Assembly (NCBI GenBank): GCA_009746045.1
Contig: RPFO01000695.1
Coordinates: 1 to 36,061, forward strand
Source: Mesostigma viride
Taxonomy: Eukaryota > Streptophyta > Mesostigmatophyceae > Mesostigmatales > Mesostigmataceae
Length of the DNA stretch: 36,061 nt
Reading direction: 5' to 3'
A model generated the notes under the pieces. That model made no database searches and was not told where the DNA came from. It worked only from the letters and a program-made list of their open reading frames with translations. Each line of letters opens with the position of its first letter. Position 1 is the stretch's first letter. Shown in pieces: positions 26,788 through 35,181 of this stretch. A program made the position numbers and the translations under genes.

Positions 26788-27009
26788 ATGACTCGCGAGG
26801 ACGCCAATTACCAAGTCGTTTTCGACAAATCATGGAAGCAGCTTTTCGCTTCCGTCCCCTGCGACTCGAAACTCGAGCCCCGAGATTTGGAGGATTTCGA
26901 AAGGCGGTACGATGAATGGAGAAAATCGTCCGCGGGCATAAACGCAATTTTCACCTTTGCGGAGTGTCTGATCAGAATAAACGCAATGAACGAAAGCGAG
27001 CCCGAGTAA
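26788..27009 (+). CDS. Small acidic protein
   Basis: I place the start at the ATG at 26788 (MTREDANYQVVFDKSW). The 73-residue product is acidic and probably helical (DLEDFERRYDEWRKS) with no recognised motif. It is driven from the inverted-repeat control region shared with the F-box gene. A 150-bp AT-rich spacer with poly(A)-signal-like sequences (ATTATTAATAAA) separates it from the next gene. Confidence 0.6.
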   Translation: MTREDANYQVVFDKSWKQLFASVPCDSKLEPRDLEDFERRYDEWRKSSAGINAIFTFAECLIRINAMNESEPE

Positions 27010-27160
27010 TACAGCGTGTGAAAAAAGCACGAAATGTAACAGAAACGACTTTGCAGCGTTTCTAAAGCCGATTCGGCATGGATGATGATGGCATGTGCCA
27101 AATTATTAATAAACGCAACTTTCATTCACACTATCACTTTTAACTGTACTTTAATTAAAT

Positions 27161-28906
27161 ATGCCTCGCTGTTTTAGGAAAACGAAAGATGGCAGACAAT
27201 GTCTCCTAACCGCTGCTCGCGGCTGCAAATCTTGCGCTACTCATCTGGCTTGTTCCGCGCGGAGGAGGAGGAACACGCATCGAGCTAAGGCGACAGCGCT
27301 CGAAGATGGCCCGCCTCTCGCCGAGGGCGTGTGGGATAGAATCCCGACCGACATCGCTCGCAAAATCGCGAAACAGGCGGGACAGCCAATGATCGACCCG
27401 CGCGTGATGCAGGCAGGAATGAAGGGGTTGCTGAAAAAGAAAGAAAAGCAGATTCAGGAGCTGTCGTCTCGCCTCAAAAGCTTACCAACAATGGCTTTCA
27501 AAAGAACGCCCGAACAGCAGAAAGAGTTCGACTACCTTTATGAAGAGCTTGCAAAGATAAGTCCTTTTTGGGACAAAATTCGCGACAACGAAATTTCGCT
27601 CAGATCTAACCGAATGTTGCAGGACAGGTTTGACGAGCGCCGTTTTTTGGAAAAAAAAAGACATCCCGATGACAAAAAAACGTGGTTCAACCCTCGGACA
27701 AACCGTTTAGAAGAACCTGATCCGAATGTTGAGTACTTTGAAAACGCGACAGCGGGACTTCTCCCGCATGAGTATCCTTTCCGTAACAAGGAGGAATTTG
27801 AAAAGGGTAAAGAGGAATATTTACAGCAGTTAAAGAAGCAGGGCAAAAGTCTTTACGACGAACCTCGTCGACGTGGCGCCCATTTTAACCGCGCGCCTTC
27901 ATCTGATATTCACGAGCGGATGGATCGTTATCTTCCGACACTTGACGATATGAACATTCCCATAAAGAACGTCGTAAGAGAAATGGAGGCAAAGTTGAAA
28001 AAAACGCGCAACGGTTTGTTAAAAAATGGAAAACTGGACTTGAACGACGAAGATATCGATGCAGTAGCGCAAATTTTGAACAAACACATGTTTGGAAACG
28101 GTTTGCCGACAGATGATTTAGTATTTCAGTTCGAAACTCCTCGAATAACTGGCATGCACGATCCTCTACATCTTGCAGTTACGATGAACCAAGGGAGGTA
28201 CGTTGGCGTAAACAAGAATAAATTAGAACGTGATTTGATCGAACTTGATACCGTCCCAGACAGGTTTCTTTATCTTGATAGCAAACGGCCAGATTCTCAA
28301 ATGGAAGTCCTTGCGCGGACACTGGGTCACGAGATAATTCACACGATGGTAGATCGAGCGAAAGATCGAAACGGCGACTTTTTAAGCGAAGTAAAATATC
28401 ATCATCACGGCCCGATTTTTGAGAAGCTTAATCAACTCTATCTCGGGACTTTAGACACTCCACAATTGATGACGAATCGGGACTTACCTCGAGAACATCT
28501 TGAGGAAAAAAGACAAAAGGATCGCATGAAAATTTTATGGGATAAAAACCGGCAGCAAGGAATGTCTAAAAAGGATTATATTGATTATTTGCGTAAGGAC
28601 GCGATTGTTGAGGCGAAGGAGGCAGGAATACCCGAAATCGAAGAAAAATATAAAGCGTGGAAGAAGGAAAAGGACAAGATTTACCCTCCGGAAACTATGA
28701 AAGAGAAGCACGGCGAAGAATTTTGGTACCCTTTATCCGGCGGCAAACTGGATGATATCGAGTATACAGGGACGGATGGTTACGAGGACGCGAAGGAAAA
28801 ACAAGTAAGCGACAGCAGTGACGACGAATTTCACGATGCGCCGGCTGGCCAAAAACGAGTGCGTAAAAACGCGCGAACTCGAAAACGCGCCACCTGCAAA
28901 AAATAG
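27161..28906 (+). CDS. Zinc-module SprT-like metalloprotease
   Basis: The 581-residue protein begins with the zinc module (CFRKTKDGRQC, ten residues, CATH) and RRRRNTHRAKA. A helix (WDRIPTDIARKIAKQ) that could be a degenerate F-box follows, then a long charged middle. At residues ~385-425 it has LGHEIIHTMVD (His390, Glu391, His394) and, 22 residues on, YHHHGPIFEKLNQLYLG with His416-Gly. HExxH followed by a HG-x2-F motif is the SprT/Spartan/Wss1 pattern, whose members cut proteins crosslinked to DNA. A preceding block (DRFLYLDSKRPDSQMEVLARTL) is consistent with the domain. The tail is acidic then basic (KKNARTRKRATCKK in part). Zinc protease fold: fairly sure. DNA-crosslink repair role: inference. 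Confidence 0.8.
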   Translation: MPRCFRKTKDGRQCLLTAARGCKSCATHLACSARRRRNTHRAKATALEDGPPLAEGVWDRIPTDIARKIAKQAGQPMIDPRVMQAGMKGLLKKKEKQIQELSSRLKSLPTMAFKRTPEQQKEFDYLYEELAKISPFWDKIRDNEISLRSNRMLQDRFDERRFLEKKRHPDDKKTWFNPRTNRLEEPDPNVEYFENATAGLLPHEYPFRNKEEFEKGKEEYLQQLKKQGKSLYDEPRRRGAHFNRAPSSDIHERMDRYLPTLDDMNIPIKNVVREMEAKLKKTRNGLLKNGKLDLNDEDIDAVAQILNKHMFGNGLPTDDLVFQFETPRITGMHDPLHLAVTMNQGRYVGVNKNKLERDLIELDTVPDRFLYLDSKRPDSQMEVLARTLGHEIIHTMVDRAKDRNGDFLSEVKYHHHGPIFEKLNQLYLGTLDTPQLMTNRDLPREHLEEKRQKDRMKILWDKNRQQGMSKKDYIDYLRKDAIVEAKEAGIPEIEEKYKAWKKEKDKIYPPETMKEKHGEEFWYPLSGGKLDDIEYTGTDGYEDAKEKQVSDSSDDEFHDAPAGQKRVRKNARTRKRATCKK

Positions 28907-29275
28907 CCCCTCCAGCCCCCCTTGGGTCCCTCCCAGGGCCCCCTCCTGGGTCCCTGCGGTGTACCGGCTCTGGGTCGTCCCGTGGCCCGCTGGTCGGCCC
29001 GTGGTACCGTAACGGCTGGCGGTCGGCGCGTAACCGCCGTCTAGTCCGTCCGTAACCGCGGCCCGGCACGGGGATGTAACGGTTTTCGGAGGAGACGTGG
29101 CGCGTCTCGCGCCAGAATAAGTGTCCACGGACACGTAACGGAACCTAACCGCCGACCGCGTAATTTTTTCACGCGGCGAGGCGAGCACCGCGCGGGTATA
29201 AAACCCCGCCGCCCTCCTCGTCGCACGCACTCTCGCTCTCTCTCTCACGCTCTCGAACCCTTTCCATTTCCTGCC
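28907..29275 (+). promoter_or_regulatory. GC-rich upstream region with TATA box and TAACCG repeats
   Basis: No gene is seen. The base composition changes sharply at 28,907. The sequence contains repeated GTAACCG or GTAACGG, a GTGTCC-AC-GGACAC element (near 29,131) and CCCGTGG. GGTATAAAACCC at 29195-29206 lies 81 bp before the ATG and is followed by a CT-rich leader (CTCTCGCTCTCTCTCTC). The same arrangement precedes three other genes to the right. Confidence 0.7.
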
Positions 29276-30016
29276 ATGGCGACTGCGGCCTGCCGCGATT
29301 GCGGCCTGCGTTTCCCGAAGGACAGCGCCGAGTTCCTCCCCAAGCGCGGTTGCAAGCGCACGAGTCGCTGTTCCAAGTGCCGCTCCAAACGCCTCGCCAA
29401 CGCAAAGCGCAACAAGGCCGAGAAGCAGAGGATGGAGGAGGAGCTATGGCAGCGGATGAAGCAGGAAATGGGGCTCTTCGAAACGCCCCGTGAGGAGAAC
29501 TTCCCCGCCCCCAAGAAGGTGTGCGTTCCCTCCCGCCGCCGCCGCGATTTCAAGCCTCCGCACGACGGGATGGGCGCCAGAGTCAAGGATCTGCCCAGAC
29601 TCTCCATGCGGTGCTCCGATTTCTCTCGCGGCACCCCGCTTGCCGCCTGGGTGGTGACTCGCGACGAGATTTTGGGCCGCGAAAACGCCGCTCGCGAGCT
29701 GGAGAATGCCCGTTTGGCCCGGATGGACAGGGAAAATCGCGAGGCCCCCGTTTCTGTCGACCAAGTCGAGGAGGAGGAGCAGGAGGAGGAGGAGCAGGCT
29801 CCTTCCGATCACGAGATGAGCGATTTCGAAGGCTCCGTCCCCTCGTACTCTTACACCTCCTCCGAGGAGGAGGAGGAGGTGGGGAGCAAGTCCCCCCGCC
29901 AGGATCTGGACGTGGATGACACGTTCTTCGGCTGCAACTTTGACGATCTGGACTTGGATGCCACCTTCGATCCGTGCAAGAGCCTGCACGACATGGCCGC
30001 CTCTGTCAAACTGTGA
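29276..30016 (+). CDS. Zinc-ribbon protein with acidic C-terminus
   Basis: The 246-residue protein opens with a compact zinc-ribbon: C-x2-C at CRDC, FPKDSAEFLPKRGC, then CSKC. This resembles the CxxC..F..CxxC ribbon found beside nucleases or alone in many phage and large-virus proteins. A Lys/Arg-rich helix follows (RLANAKRNKAEKQR). The C-terminal half is strongly acidic with Glu runs and a DLDVDDTFFG/DLDLDATFD repeat, which recalls an acidic activation domain. DNA-binding ribbon plus acidic tail suggests a transcription regulator, but that is inference. Codons are GC-rich with many GAGGAG repeats. Confidence 0.75.
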   Translation: MATAACRDCGLRFPKDSAEFLPKRGCKRTSRCSKCRSKRLANAKRNKAEKQRMEEELWQRMKQEMGLFETPREENFPAPKKVCVPSRRRRDFKPPHDGMGARVKDLPRLSMRCSDFSRGTPLAAWVVTRDEILGRENAARELENARLARMDRENREAPVSVDQVEEEEQEEEEQAPSDHEMSDFEGSVPSYSYTSSEEEEEVGSKSPRQDLDVDDTFFGCNFDDLDLDATFDPCKSLHDMAASVKL

Positions 30017-30150
30017 AAACTGTGGGGAATAGGACTCTGTCAGCCCCTCTCTCCTATTTATTAAACTCGTAATCCTATTTTTAATGCAAACTCGACTTGT
30101 GTCTCAAACATGCGTGCCCACAATGAGTCTCCTCTAATTCTGGCATAGGG
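30017..30150 (+). terminator. 3' region with shared ACAATGAGTC element
   Basis: After the stop codon come TTTATTAAAC, CTATTTTTAATGCAAACTCGACTTGTG, then ACAATGAGTC at 30120-30129, 104 nt past the stop. The same 3' layout follows the genes ending at 34796 and at 31818. Confidence 0.55.
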
Positions 30151-31430
30151 GGTGGAGATAGTGGAGATAGTGGAGATGCATCTCCATACCCCCCCTCCCT
30201 TCTCCCAAAACTTTTCTGGCAGGAAATACTCATGCAAATTCCAATATTGTCCCGTGGAATCCTAACTGTCCAATTATAAGTATTTTACGCGATGGTGACG
30301 CGTGACAGCATAAGAGGGTGCGCGGGGCGGTGGAGATAGTGGAGATAGTGGAGATTCATCTCCATCCCCCCCCTCCTCTCGAAAAACTTTCCCGGGCGGT
30401 GACGGAGTGGAGATAGTGGAGATAGAGGTGGAGATAGGTACCTCCACGACTTTGACCTTTGTTTTTTGAAAAGGAGAAGGCTTTTGGAGGAAACGGATAG
30501 CGGGATGCGATCAGGCGACACTCTGGCTTTCCGTGCCCGCCCCTCTCTCGACCCAGTTCCCACCGGGTGGGGAGAATTCTCGGCATTCGACAGAGTGGAG
30601 ATAGTGGAGATAGTGGAGATTCATCTCCATACCCCCCCCTCCCTTGAAAAACTTTTTCCTGGACCAGAGTTCTCGCGTCTGCCGCCAAGCCCTGTCTCTC
30701 TGCTGCCCATAAAATTTTGTATATTTACGACTATTTCTCTCTGCTGCCCATAAAATTTTGTATATATTCCACGGGAAGTATAAAAGTTTCCCTCTGCTGC
30801 CCATAAAATTTTGTATATTTATAACTATTTCTCTCTGCTGCCCATAAAATTTTGTATATATTCCACGGGAAGTATAAAAGTTTCCCTCTGCTGCCCATAA
30901 AATTTTGTATATTTATAACTATTTCTCTCTGCTGCCCATAAAATTTTATGTATATTCATAGCATTTCCCGGCACCTGCCAGCGCAGAGACTGCATTCCGT
31001 TCCAGCCAAAAAAAGTTTTTCGAAGGAGGGGGGGGTATGGAGATGCATCTCCACTATCTCCACTATCTCCACTCCGTGGAATCCCGAGGACTGGCTCTCG
31101 AGCACCGAGAAACTTGTCATGAAACCCGGTTTATCGGAATCCTAGAGACTCCCCCGAACCGATCCCGCTGTCCCTTTCCTCCAAAATCCTTCTCCTTTTC
31201 GAAACACAAAGGTCAAAGTGGTGGAGGTACCTATCTCCACCTCCATCTCCACTATCTCCACCCCGTGCCGGCGTCTGTCACGGTCGCGTAAAATACTTGG
31301 AATTGGACAGTTAGGATTCCACGGGACAATATTGGAATTTGCGTGAGTATTTCCTGCCAGAAAAGTTTTAGGAGAAGGGAGGGGGGGGTATGGAGATGAA
31401 TCTCCACTATCTCCATCTCCACTCCACACT
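30151..31430. repeat. Large inverted-repeat region built from a hairpin module
   Basis: No gene is seen in this 1.3 kb. A module of (GTGGAGATA)n followed by the near-palindrome GGAGATGCATCTCC, a run of C with CTCCC and AAAACTTT occurs at 30151, 30332 and 30594 on one strand and at ~31020-31080 and ~31365-31430 on the other. The flanks are also inverted copies. 30230-30300 (ATTCCAATATTGTCCCGTGG, then CTAACTGTCCAATT) matches the reverse of 31290-31355, and 30400-30500 (GGTACCTCCACGACTTTGAC) matches the reverse of 31160-31245. The whole is an imperfect palindrome centred near 30,790. It might be an origin, a control region or nested non-autonomous elements. Confidence 0.8.
30694..30950. repeat. 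94-bp compound tandem repeat at the palindrome centre
   Basis: The core CTGCTGCCCATAAAATTTTG occurs six times, followed alternately by a TATATTTA-ACTATTT arm (about 41 bp per unit) and a TATATTCCACGGGAAGTATAAAAG arm (about 53 bp). The last copy is divergent. It is AT-rich within a GC-rich region and lies at the centre of the inverted repeats. Confidence 0.85.
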
Positions 31431-31454
31431 GCCGCGGGCCTCGTCGCGCTTCTC

Positions 31455-31662
31455 GCATCCGTCACCTGCCGGACTATGCTCGCATCTGTCACCTGCCGGA
31501 CTATGCTTGCGTCTGTCACTCCCGTGGACTATGCTTGCGTCTGTCACCTGCCGGACTATGCTCGCATCTGTCACCTGCCGGACTATGCTTGCGTCTGTCA
31601 CTCCCGTGGACTATGCTTGCGTCTGTCACTCCCGTGGACTATGCTTGCGTCTGTCACCTGCC
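31455..31662. repeat. 27/28-bp tandem repeats
   Basis: About seven and a half units of GC-R-TCTGTCAC, then CTGCCGGACTATGCT (type A, 27 bp) or TCCCGTGGACTATGCT (type B, 28 bp). The order is A A B A A B B and a partial A. They lie between the inverted-repeat region and the 3' end of the gene at 31818. Confidence 0.85.
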
Positions 31663-31817
31663 TACGCTGTTTAGGACTTGTGTTTTTTCGCGAAAGTTTG
31701 GGTGACTCATTGTTGAGATTGGGCTCATTGTTGGACTTGTGTTTTTTCATTAAAAAATAAAGGATAGATTACACCCCGTCACGGGGCTAGACTAAGTGTG
31801 TACGAGGACATCCTAAT
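31663..31817 (-). terminator. 3' region of the 31818-33244 gene with ACAATGAG elements
   Basis: Read on the minus strand, TTTATTTTTTAATGAAAAAACACAAGTCC precedes CAACAATGAGCCC and CAACAATGAGTC (31704-31713 on the + strand), about 105 nt after the stop. The order and spacing match the region after 34796. GGACTTGTGTTTTTTC occurs twice on the + strand (about 31673 and 31733). Confidence 0.55.
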
Positions 31818-33244
31818 TTACACAACCCTGGCCACCTTGGCGCGAGAACGGGTCACCATCTTCTCCATCTCCCCGCGCTTCCGCGAGGAGCTGCGCAGGA
31901 TCATCTGTGTGATCTGCACGACCGGCGCCGCCTGCTCCACAGCCCGCACCACTGGCGCCTGCTCCTCCTGGCGCCACATGCAGAAGGCGGACGGAATGCC
32001 CTCTGCCTTCCTCCTCTCCTCCTGCAACATCTTCTCCTCGCGCTCCTTCTTCTCCTTCTGCCTCCTCTCCTCCTGCAGCTCCCTCTCCTCCTGCTCAAAC
32101 AGCCTCGCCAGCAACAAGTTCTGGCCCAGCATGCGGTTGGCGCGATCCTCCTTGACCCACTCCTCCTCCACGTATGGGTGCTTCTCGCACTCCCTCTTCT
32201 CCTCCTCCCATTCCTCCTGCAACCGCGCCTGGTAGATCTCGAACTGATCCGTGTCCCTCTCCTCCAGAGGGGTCGCAGCGCGCTCCTTCTGAATCGCCTC
32301 CAGCACCGGGGTCAGGCACCAAGCGGGGGGGGGCTGAACTGAGTCCTGGCCCACTGGGGCAGCAGCTCGGAGGTCCTCTCCAGCTTGAGGGATTCCATCC
32401 CGTCTCGGTAGGGATTCCGCATGTGCACCTTGAACCGGATGTCCCTCAGCCTGCAAACGACTTTCTCCATGTTCTTGATCGCAGGCTCGATGCTCTCGCT
32501 GGTGTCGAGCTGCTCCTCCGAAGGCGCGGACTGGTTGAATACCCATCTGGACTTGGTGACGATCCAGATCAGGTCGTAGGGCATCTCGGGGTTGTGGTTG
32601 AAAAAGAACTTCAAAGCGGAAGGCCTGCCCCCGTCGCGACTGATGGAGTGCCTAGACGCGGACGCGCTGAGTTCTTTCTTGCCGTCTTCCGCCTCCCTCA
32701 TCTCGAGCCAGATGCGCCTCTCGTCGAAAAAGTCCTTCCTGCGCACCAGCTCCTTGATGTCCAGCTTCTGGCCCAGCTTCTCGGCGTCCTTGGCGCTCCT
32801 CGAGTGCATAAAGCCGTTCCAGCAGATCTCTTTGGTGGTGTCGCAGAGGAGTTCGATCGTCTTCCCCCTCTGCAAGTGCGCCTTCGTCACCAGCTCGTCG
32901 TTGAGGCTGAGCTCGATCTTGTCGTTCCAGTTCTTGGCGTTGGTGGACCACGGAATGAAGTTATCCCACGGAGCGGGCGTGCGGATTTTGGTCGGCTCGT
33001 TGTAGAGCTGCACGGACTTCTGGAAAACGCTGCGAGCATTCTTCAAGCCGTGGATGGAGCTGCGATGGCGCTTGAACTTGTCGGTGGAAGGCCTCCCGCT
33101 GTACTCGAACAATGGAAAAGGGAGAGGCTTCTTGAACTTGCCGAAATGCGCCTCGCCTCTGGCCAGATAGATTTCGCGCTTGAGGAAGATATCCCGCTCG
33201 CACAGGAAGATGGCGAGATCCGAGGGGCCTTGGTATTCCGCCAT
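31818..33244 (-). CDS. Unrecognised protein with coiled-coil C-terminus, split at a G9 run
   Basis: I chose the ATG at 33244 (MAEYQGPSDLAIFLCERDIF); the longer open frame above it lies in the repeat-rich promoter. The first frame ends at 32312, just after a run of nine G on the + strand (32325-32333). A second frame picks up there and runs to 31818 as a highly charged helix (EEEKRECEKHPYVEEEWVKED, then QEERELQEERRQKEKKEREEK). A run of seven or ten would join them into one ~475-residue protein. The N-terminal domain has conserved-looking aromatic and charged blocks (ICWNGFMHSRSAKDAEKLGQ, LIWIVTKSRWVFNQSAPSEE), but I do not recognise it. GGTATAGAAGCC lies 89 bp upstream. Confidence 0.7.
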
Positions 33245-33321
33245 AGCTGCGAAAGTGTGAGAGGAGAGTGTTGGGTGCGTTGAGCGAGTGGGATGCGAGT
33301 GGCGAGACGAGGTGGGGAGGC

Positions 33322-33965
33322 GGCTTCTATACCTTGCTGCCACTTCTTGACGAGATCTCCCGTGGTCGAGTGCTGAAGTCCGCATATCGCTTCGTGGCTC
33401 GCCACGAGCCGCTAGATAGGCGCGTGCAACCGTAACCGTCGTCGTAACCGCGTAAAAGTGCCCCCGTGGACACTGGCGACCACGGGAAAATTTTCTTCTA
33501 GAAGCGTAACCGTAAATATCTTGTCCACGTGGACACTGACGACCACGGGATTTTTTTCTTCTAGAAGCGTAACCGTAACTGTCTTGTCCCCGTGGACCGT
33601 GGAAGGCCACGGGATTTTTTTCCGCGGCGGCGTAACCGTAACTATCCGATTCCGTAACCGCGCAAAAGTTTCCCCGTGGACAAAGTAACCGCCGGATATT
33701 TTTTCCCGTGGCTGCGTGGCCGCGAAAACCCTGTCCCCGTGGACAAAGTAACCGCCGGAAAGTTCTCCCGTGGCAGCGTGGCCGCGCAAATAAATATCCC
33801 CGTGGTGGACCGCGGCCCAGTAACGGCCGAAAAGTGGCTACGTGGCTAATTCAGCACCTTGTAACCGCCCGGCGGCCTGGAAGGTATAAAACCCGGTGCA
33901 CGACCACGGGGCTCTCACCTCGCTCTCACTAGCACCTGATATCTAACTCTCTCTCTCTCTCAGCT
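33322..33965. promoter_or_regulatory. Divergent control region with 62-bp TAACCG / CCGTGGACA array
   Basis: No gene is seen between the divergent genes at 33244 and 33966. GTAACCG occurs at 33444, 33506, 33569 and 33632 at 62-63 bp spacing, again at 33686 and 33748 (62 bp), and at 33432, 33654 and 33861. Between copies lie CCCCGTGGACA and CCACGGGA with T-runs. TATA boxes face outwards: GGTATAGAAGCC (33333-33322, minus) and GGTATAAAACCC (33883-33894, plus). A CT-repeat leader (CTCTCTCTCTCTCAG) ends at the ATG of 33966. Confidence 0.8.
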
Positions 33966-34796
33966 ATGGCCGACCAGTCCACTTTGGTGACGTACAAAGT
34001 CCCAGAGCTTTATGAACTCCGTCAGAAAACTGATCCCTTCGGTGACTTCTCTGAGTACAATGTCTTGTGCGTGGGGGAACTCGATGTTGTGGGAGCACTC
34101 GCGGCTGAAACCGTGCGAACGGGGATGTGTACGATCACCAAGGTGACAGCTCACGTTATGGAGCGCTATGCGAGCATGGGGGGCTTCGCAACCTCTCTGG
34201 ACATGCTTTATGCGCATTGCATGCTCGTTTCTCCCACTAATGCCAAGAACAGCAAATGTGTGGCTTCTTATGGGATGACCGTGAGGGACGGGAAAGTGGT
34301 CAAAACAAGGCCTTTCGGCTTTGACGCGGTATGGAATCCTTCCCCGGAGCTGATCCTGGTCAACTGGCCCATCAACACGGCTAAGCAGCCTTACACGATT
34401 CTCAACGTGGGCATCATCTGGCCTCCGGCGTTCTCCGTGGCCGACATGACCGAGAAGGATCTGCTTCCCTCCGCCCCCGGCGCCCCGAAGACGCGCTTGG
34501 AGAAAGCCATTGAGAGATATAACATCCCCCTGAGAGGTCACTGGATGCCTATCACCTCTCGCCTGGTTTCCGCGGACCAGCTCGCTGGACCCACGGAGGA
34601 AATTCAGGAAATTCAAAGGAAGAAAGAAGCGGCTTGGGTGGAGATTCAGGATGCTGAGAAACGTGCCTGGCAGGAGCAGTGCCAGAGGATCCGGGAAGAC
34701 CACATTGATAGGATGCAGGCCGAGATGAAAAAGGCTAATCCTTCCACTGAAATTGTCGTTGCTGGAAAGCAAGTGGATGTATCTCTGGTTCAGTAA
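33966..34796 (+). CDS. Unrecognised 276-residue protein
   Basis: The protein begins MADQSTLVTYKVPELYELRQ. It has a globular N-terminal two-thirds with mixed helix and strand character (GGFATSLDMLYAHCMLVSPT, GMTVRDGKVVKTRPFGFDAVW, YTILNVGIIWPPAFSVADM) and then a charged helix (EIQEIQRKKEAAWVEIQDAEK) that is probably a coiled coil. It has no signal peptide, membrane segment or zinc motif. I do not recognise the family. It has a strong-looking promoter context (TATA box 83 bp upstream, repeat array) and the shared ACAATGAGTC element 61 nt after its stop. Confidence 0.75.
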   Translation: MADQSTLVTYKVPELYELRQKTDPFGDFSEYNVLCVGELDVVGALAAETVRTGMCTITKVTAHVMERYASMGGFATSLDMLYAHCMLVSPTNAKNSKCVASYGMTVRDGKVVKTRPFGFDAVWNPSPELILVNWPINTAKQPYTILNVGIIWPPAFSVADMTEKDLLPSAPGAPKTRLEKAIERYNIPLRGHWMPITSRLVSADQLAGPTEEIQEIQRKKEAAWVEIQDAEKRAWQEQCQRIREDHIDRMQAEMKKANPSTEIVVAGKQVDVSLVQ

Positions 34797-35181
34797 ATGA
34801 TCCTTGTGTATTATTTTTATTAATGAAAAACCATTTTCACACAAACTTGAATACCAACAATGAGTCAAACACAATTGCATGCCAAGTGGCAAAATACTTC
34901 AAGTAGTATTTTAGGACGGCGTCCGTACACTATCCGTAAGTCGTAACTGAAACCCTGTTGATAAGCCCGTACGGCGTCGCGTCGTTTGTAACCGAATTCC
35001 CGTGGATAAGGCCGTACAGCGCCGCGCCGCTCGTAACCGAAATCCAGTGGATAAGTAACCGAAACTCTGTGTCCCCGTGGACAGCCGCTCCCGAGAGGTA
35101 CAAAGACTCCAAGTTTGCGACTTGTTTCCCATCTCGCTCTCGTTTTCTCTCGCGCAACCCCTCTCGCACTCTCATCCATCC
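34797..35181 (+). promoter_or_regulatory. Intergenic region: 3' element, then TAACCG repeats and TATA-like box
   Basis: The first part is the 3' region of the preceding gene: TTATTTTTATTAATGAAAAA, then CACACAAACTTG and ACAATGAGTC at 34857-34866. From 34920 repeated GTAACCGAA and CCCGTGGATAAG units appear (for example near 34989, 35032 and 35055), with CCGTACGGC and CCGTACAGC. GGTACAAAGACT at 35097-35108 lies 85 bp before the next ATG, in the place of the TATA box of the other genes, followed by a CTCTCG-rich leader. Confidence 0.65.

Noticed and set aside
29750-29990. GAG-repeat stretch as a microsatellite of independent interest
   Set aside because: It encodes the acidic tail of the zinc-ribbon protein in frame and needs no other explanation.
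31780-31797. CCCCGTCACGGGG-like hairpin before the 31818 gene end
   Set aside because: Short and with a loop too small to argue for an intrinsic terminator; the ACAATGAG elements are a better shared 3' feature.
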